Below, in pieces: positions 33,091-35,616 of a stretch of 35,616 nt of DNA. Origin of the DNA: Hungatella sp. UBA3147 (lineage in GTDB: Bacteria; Bacillota; Clostridia; Lachnospirales; Lachnospiraceae). Positions within the stretch are counted from its first letter, which is position 1. Every line of letters begins with the position of its first letter. The stretch is taken from positions 1 to 35,616 of the forward strand of contig DEYX01000137.1 of the NCBI GenBank assembly GCA_002365025.1. Reading direction: 5' to 3'. The notes beneath the pieces are model-generated. The model saw only the letters and a program-made list of their open reading frames with translations. It did no database searches and was not told the DNA's origin. The position numbers and the translations under genes are program-made.

Positions 33091-33095
33091 GCCAT
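32817..33095 (-). CDS. BMC-H shell protein (PduA/EutM-like)
   Basis: The protein is 92 aa, the minimum BMC-H length. The sequence is canonical: GLVETRGLTASIEAADAMLK, pore loop EKIGSGL, and AVHVIPRPHQDIDKILP. It is the close paralogue of the 99-aa protein at 32136-32435 and probably a main shell component. AGGAGG lies 9 nt before the ATG. It follows the diverged BMC-H at 33102 by only a few nucleotides. Confidence 0.95.
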   Translation of the reverse strand: MASTSIGLVETRGLTASIEAADAMLKAADVELVGTEKIGSGLVTVIVTGEVGAVKAATEAGEAAASRVGELVAVHVIPRPHQDIDKILPRIK

Positions 33096-33101
33096 ATCCT
33101 G

Positions 33102-33440
33102 CTACCTCCTGAAATTTATAATGTTTTCTTCCTCAAACGATACCTTGGTTATATGAGATAACGCCTTGGTTCCCTCATATGGTTTTTCGATCATCTCTAC
33201 CAAAACCTCTTCCGGACTGTTAAACTTAAGAGCTGCTCTTTTAGCTGCCTCACAGGCCTCTTTCACATCATCGATTCCGCCTTCAAACTTCACCTGGACC
33301 GTAAGGGGAATAAATGCAGTCGCATCCTTTGGATTGATGGTGTCGATCCCGATGATCCTCACATTTGCTGCCTTACAGGCCTTATCCATAGCATAAAGAA
33401 CTGCGCCATATCCTGCACATTCCAAAAAGCCGATTGCCAT
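33102..33440 (-). CDS. Divergent BMC-H shell protein with enlarged pore loop
   Basis: The protein is 112 aa from ATG 33440, chosen because AAGG sits 6 nt upstream and MAIGFLECAGYGAVLYAMDK is a good BMC start. The open frame extends further upstream but overlaps the aldehyde dehydrogenase gene. The usual pore stretch KIGSGLVTVIVTG is replaced by INPKDATAFIPLTVQVKFEG, an insertion of about five residues that would change pore size and charge. A C-terminal extension after the BMC domain ends ENIINFRR. It is a single-domain shell hexamer protein whose altered pore suggests selective passage of a different metabolite, or a specialised facet. Confidence 0.9.
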   Translation of the reverse strand: MAIGFLECAGYGAVLYAMDKACKAANVRIIGIDTINPKDATAFIPLTVQVKFEGGIDDVKEACEAAKRAALKFNSPEEVLVEMIEKPYEGTKALSHITKVSFEEENIINFRR

Positions 33441-33456
33441 ATGTACCTTCCCCTCT

Positions 33457-34878
33457 CTAGATGATCCGCAGGCCTCCTTCTGCCAGCATACACCTGCGTC
33501 TTCTGGTAAAGCTTCTTGCACAGGTAAGACCCTCTCCGGTAGGACCTGCGATTGTCATGGTCGTATGGCCCTCTCCGCCGATTCCTACCCCTTTTAAGGT
33601 TGAGCCGTTCTTCGTAAAAATGGTTGTCTCAATGATTTTTCCAAATTTGGTCATGTTCTCAACATTTCTGGAAAACATGGATGCCGTATGGCGGTTGCCT
33701 GACTCTGCCGCCACTGCGCACTCCACGCATTCCTCAAAAGTCCTTAAGCGTACAATGGGAAGTATGGGCATCAGCTGCTCTACCATTACAAATGGATGGC
33801 TTCTGTCTGTCTCGCAGATCAGAAGGCGGACATCCTTGTGCCCGGAAACCCCTATGGCTTCTAAAAACAGAGCCGCATCCTTTCCTACCCATTTTTTATT
33901 CACTTCATAGCTGCCGTCTTTTTCAGTCATGGCAAACTTAAGGATTTCATTTAACTCCCTGGAATTAAGGAGGTACGCACCTTCCTTTTCCATCTTATTC
34001 ACAAGCTCATCCGCAACACGTTCCATGACGAAGACTTCCTTTTCCGCCAGGCACAGAATGTTGTTATCAAAGGAAGCTCCACGGTAGATCTTTTTTGCCG
34101 AAAGATCTATATCCGCCGTATCATCTACAATGACCGGCGGGGTTCCCCCGCCCGCTCCGATGGGCTTCGTTCCGGAGCGAAGCAGGGCATTAACCATGGG
34201 CATTCCTCCTGTACCAACCATGAGGCGGATTCTGGGATCAGCTGTCATTTTGCTCACGGCCTCCATGGTAGGCTCTTTCTGCATAGTGATTAAATTTGCC
34301 GGACCTCCGTTTTCCACAATGGTCTGATGAAGAAGCTTCAGACAATGGGCGCAGCATCTCTTTGCTCCCGGATGGACGTTAAACACTACGGAATTTCCTC
34401 CGGCTATCATACTGATGGTATTATTGATCAGGGTTTCTGTAGGATTGGTGGACGGCGTAATGGCTCCGATTACCCCAAAAGGAGCGCACTCCTCTATCAT
34501 CAGTCCTTCATCACCTGAAATGGCATCCGTGGTCAGACTTTCCACGCCAGGAGTCTTTTCAATAACAGCCATATGCTTCTGGATCTTATCCTCAAAGCGT
34601 CCCATGCCGGTTTCTTCCCATACCATCTTTGCCAGGGTTTTCGCATGGCTTTTTGCAGTCATTCGTATGGCTTCAATAATTCTCCGCCTGTCTTCTATCC
34701 TGTAATGCTCTACCCATTCGCGTTGGGCCGTGTGGGCCGCTGTAATGGCATCCTCTACCCGTTCAAATACCCCATTTTCACTTTGAGAGGAAAAATAAGA
34801 AGGCTTTATACCCCTGCTTTCTATGCCAGCAAGCACTTCCTTTACAATCAGTTCTATCTCATTTGCCCCAATTTCCAT
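33457..34878 (-). CDS. pduP: CoA-acylating aldehyde dehydrogenase (PduP/EutE type)
   Basis: The protein is 473 aa. Residues 1-19 (MEIGANEIELIVKEVLAGI) form the amphipathic encapsulation helix known from PduP, followed by a flexible linker (RGIKPSYFSSQSENG). The catalytic cysteine is C276 in FDNNILCLAEKEV. The cofactor-binding segment is GAITPSTNPTETLINN (about 138-153), with GTGGMPMVNALL at about 222-233. It oxidises an aldehyde with NAD+ and CoA to acyl-CoA inside the shell. The ribosome site AGGAGG overlaps the aldolase stop codon, and the gene leads directly into the shell protein genes. Confidence 0.95.
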   Translation of the reverse strand: MEIGANEIELIVKEVLAGIESRGIKPSYFSSQSENGVFERVEDAITAAHTAQREWVEHYRIEDRRRIIEAIRMTAKSHAKTLAKMVWEETGMGRFEDKIQKHMAVIEKTPGVESLTTDAISGDEGLMIEECAPFGVIGAITPSTNPTETLINNTISMIAGGNSVVFNVHPGAKRCCAHCLKLLHQTIVENGGPANLITMQKEPTMEAVSKMTADPRIRLMVGTGGMPMVNALLRSGTKPIGAGGGTPPVIVDDTADIDLSAKKIYRGASFDNNILCLAEKEVFVMERVADELVNKMEKEGAYLLNSRELNEILKFAMTEKDGSYEVNKKWVGKDAALFLEAIGVSGHKDVRLLICETDRSHPFVMVEQLMPILPIVRLRTFEECVECAVAAESGNRHTASMFSRNVENMTKFGKIIETTIFTKNGSTLKGVGIGGEGHTTMTIAGPTGEGLTCARSFTRRRRCMLAEGGLRII

Positions 34879-34887
34879 GATTGCCTC

Positions 34888-35616
34888 CTAGTTTAGCTGC
34901 TCTATCACTCTTCTCACTACTTCGGCTATGATTTCCTTCTTTGCCTTACCTAAAGCTTCCGCCTCCACAGGCTTTTGCTCTTCTAAGGTCAAGGTCTTCT
35001 GCGTCACGCCGGTACAGCCGCAGCCGGAAACTGACAGACTCTCTCCCGGTCTTACAATGGATGTTACCCCTTTTAGTACCGGTCCTGTTCCTGTCTGTTC
35101 TGCCGGGCGGACATCTGCTGCAGTAACCACATCCTTCATATTCGTTACTTCTACGGAACACGGTGGAATACCGCCTGCCGTAATGCCAAGCTTATGCCGG
35201 ATATCCAGCAGCTTATCTACCTGATCGCAGGAAAGCAGATTCTGGCGTCCGATGATATTGCCTGTATACATCAATATAGTCGCATAATATTCGATGGATT
35301 CCAGCCTGTAAAACGCCTGATGAATATCTTTTCCCCAGGTCAGCGCTCCATGGTTTGCAAGGAGCACACCATTGTGAGATTTCACAAAGGGCGCTATGGA
35401 ATCAGGAACTTCCTCCGTACCTGGTGTTGCGTATTTTGCAACCGGGATAGACCCAAGACCAAGTACTGCTTCCGTAAGGATTGCGGCATCCAGACTGATC
35501 CCGGCAATTGCAAAGCTGGTCGCCACCAAAGGATGGGCGTGGGTAACTGCCTGTACATCCGGATTTTCCTTATAAACCCTTAAATGCATCTTCACTTCTG
35601 AGGAGGGCTTCCATCT
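34888..35616 (-). CDS. Class II aldolase, L-fuculose-phosphate aldolase type (partial, N-terminus beyond right edge)
   Basis: 242 residues are visible; the frame is open to the window edge, and the visible part begins RWKPSSEVKMHLRVYKENPD, normally preceded by about 50 residues. Zinc-site motifs are present: VTHAHPLVATSF and LLANHGALTWG. The core aldolase ends near the visible residue 165. A Pro/Gly/Cys-rich linker (SVSGCGCTGVTQ) and a C-terminal amphipathic helix follow (EAEALGKAKKEIIAEVVRRV), fitting a BMC encapsulation peptide, as seen in fucose/rhamnose BMC loci. The enzyme would split a ketose-1-phosphate into dihydroxyacetone phosphate and an aldehyde (lactaldehyde, or acetaldehyde for a deoxypentose). 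It heads the visible part of the operon. Confidence 0.88.
   Translation of the reverse strand, partial: RWKPSSEVKMHLRVYKENPDVQAVTHAHPLVATSFAIAGISLDAAILTEAVLGLGSIPVAKYATPGTEEVPDSIAPFVKSHNGVLLANHGALTWGKDIHQAFYRLESIEYYATILMYTGNIIGRQNLLSCDQVDKLLDIRHKLGITAGGIPPCSVEVTNMKDVVTAADVRPAEQTGTGPVLKGVTSIVRPGESLSVSGCGCTGVTQKTLTLEEQKPVEAEALGKAKKEIIAEVVRRVIEQLN

Noticed and set aside
33461..33910. 149-aa plus-strand frame opposite pduP
   Set aside because: Antisense shadow of a conserved enzyme gene.
24168..35616. Search for a glycyl-radical enzyme, activase or B12 diol dehydratase in the BMC locus
   Set aside because: None is present in the window; if there is one it lies beyond the right edge, so the BMC type is not assigned.
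1..35616. CRISPR arrays, tRNA or rRNA genes, insertion sequences, phage genes
   Set aside because: I saw no regularly spaced repeats, no cloverleaf or rRNA sequence, and no transposase or integrase frames.

Overview
The window looks like chromosomal DNA of an anaerobic, spore-forming Firmicute, most likely Lachnospiraceae (Lacrimispora/Enterocloster-like). The reasons are strong GGAGG ribosome sites, tightly packed operons, a Csp-type S8 germination-protease homologue, abundant PTS genes and a bacterial microcompartment (BMC) locus. The genus is an inference. Nearly all genes lie on the minus strand; one plus-strand block (8.6-12.8 kb) holds four genes.

Layout. (1) 1-1197: ComM/YifB AAA+ ATPase, running off the left edge. 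(2) 1389-3493: a two-gene DNA-repair-type operon, a radical SAM protein plus a DUF4130 protein, behind a promoter carrying two LexA-like boxes. (3) 3726-8378: an MMPL/RND exporter with a secreted coiled-coil partner. It is divergent from a TetR regulator (8620-9201), and a single palindrome lies in the two overlapping promoters. (4) 9322-12778, plus strand: an unknown membrane-anchored protein, a nitroreductase and a Csp-like subtilase whose catalytic serine position is glycine. (5) 12811-18230, minus strand: a beta-glucoside operon (PTS EIIBCA, GH1 6-phospho-beta-glucosidase, BglG/LicT antiterminator, MFS transporter), with a recognisable RAT antiterminator/terminator leader and a cre-like site. 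(6) 18585-24016: an RpiR regulator, a fructose-family PTS and a GH38 enzyme closely resembling E. coli MngB, forming a mannosylglycerate uptake and hydrolysis unit. (7) 24168-35616: the downstream part of a BMC operon.

The BMC operon reads, in transcription order: class II (fuculose-1-phosphate-type) aldolase, PduP-type CoA-acylating aldehyde dehydrogenase, four BMC-H shell proteins, PduL, EutN/CcmL vertex protein, a solute-binding-protein-like protein without a signal peptide, a CoA-disulfide-reductase-like flavoprotein, two CoA-transferase-like subunits, an iron alcohol dehydrogenase, DhaK and DhaL. The core chemistry is aldolase to aldehyde, then PduP to acyl-CoA, then PduL to acyl-phosphate, with the alcohol dehydrogenase recycling NAD+. 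The promoter and any diol dehydratase would lie beyond the right edge.

The most unusual part is the accessory set of this BMC operon: a cytosolic, cysteine-rich binding-protein fold, a CoA-transferase beta subunit with no glutamate where the catalytic one is expected, and a DhaKL pair with a divergent DhaL loop and no DhaM in view. Other points of interest are the apparent SOS control of the radical SAM pair and the Csp-like pseudoprotease.
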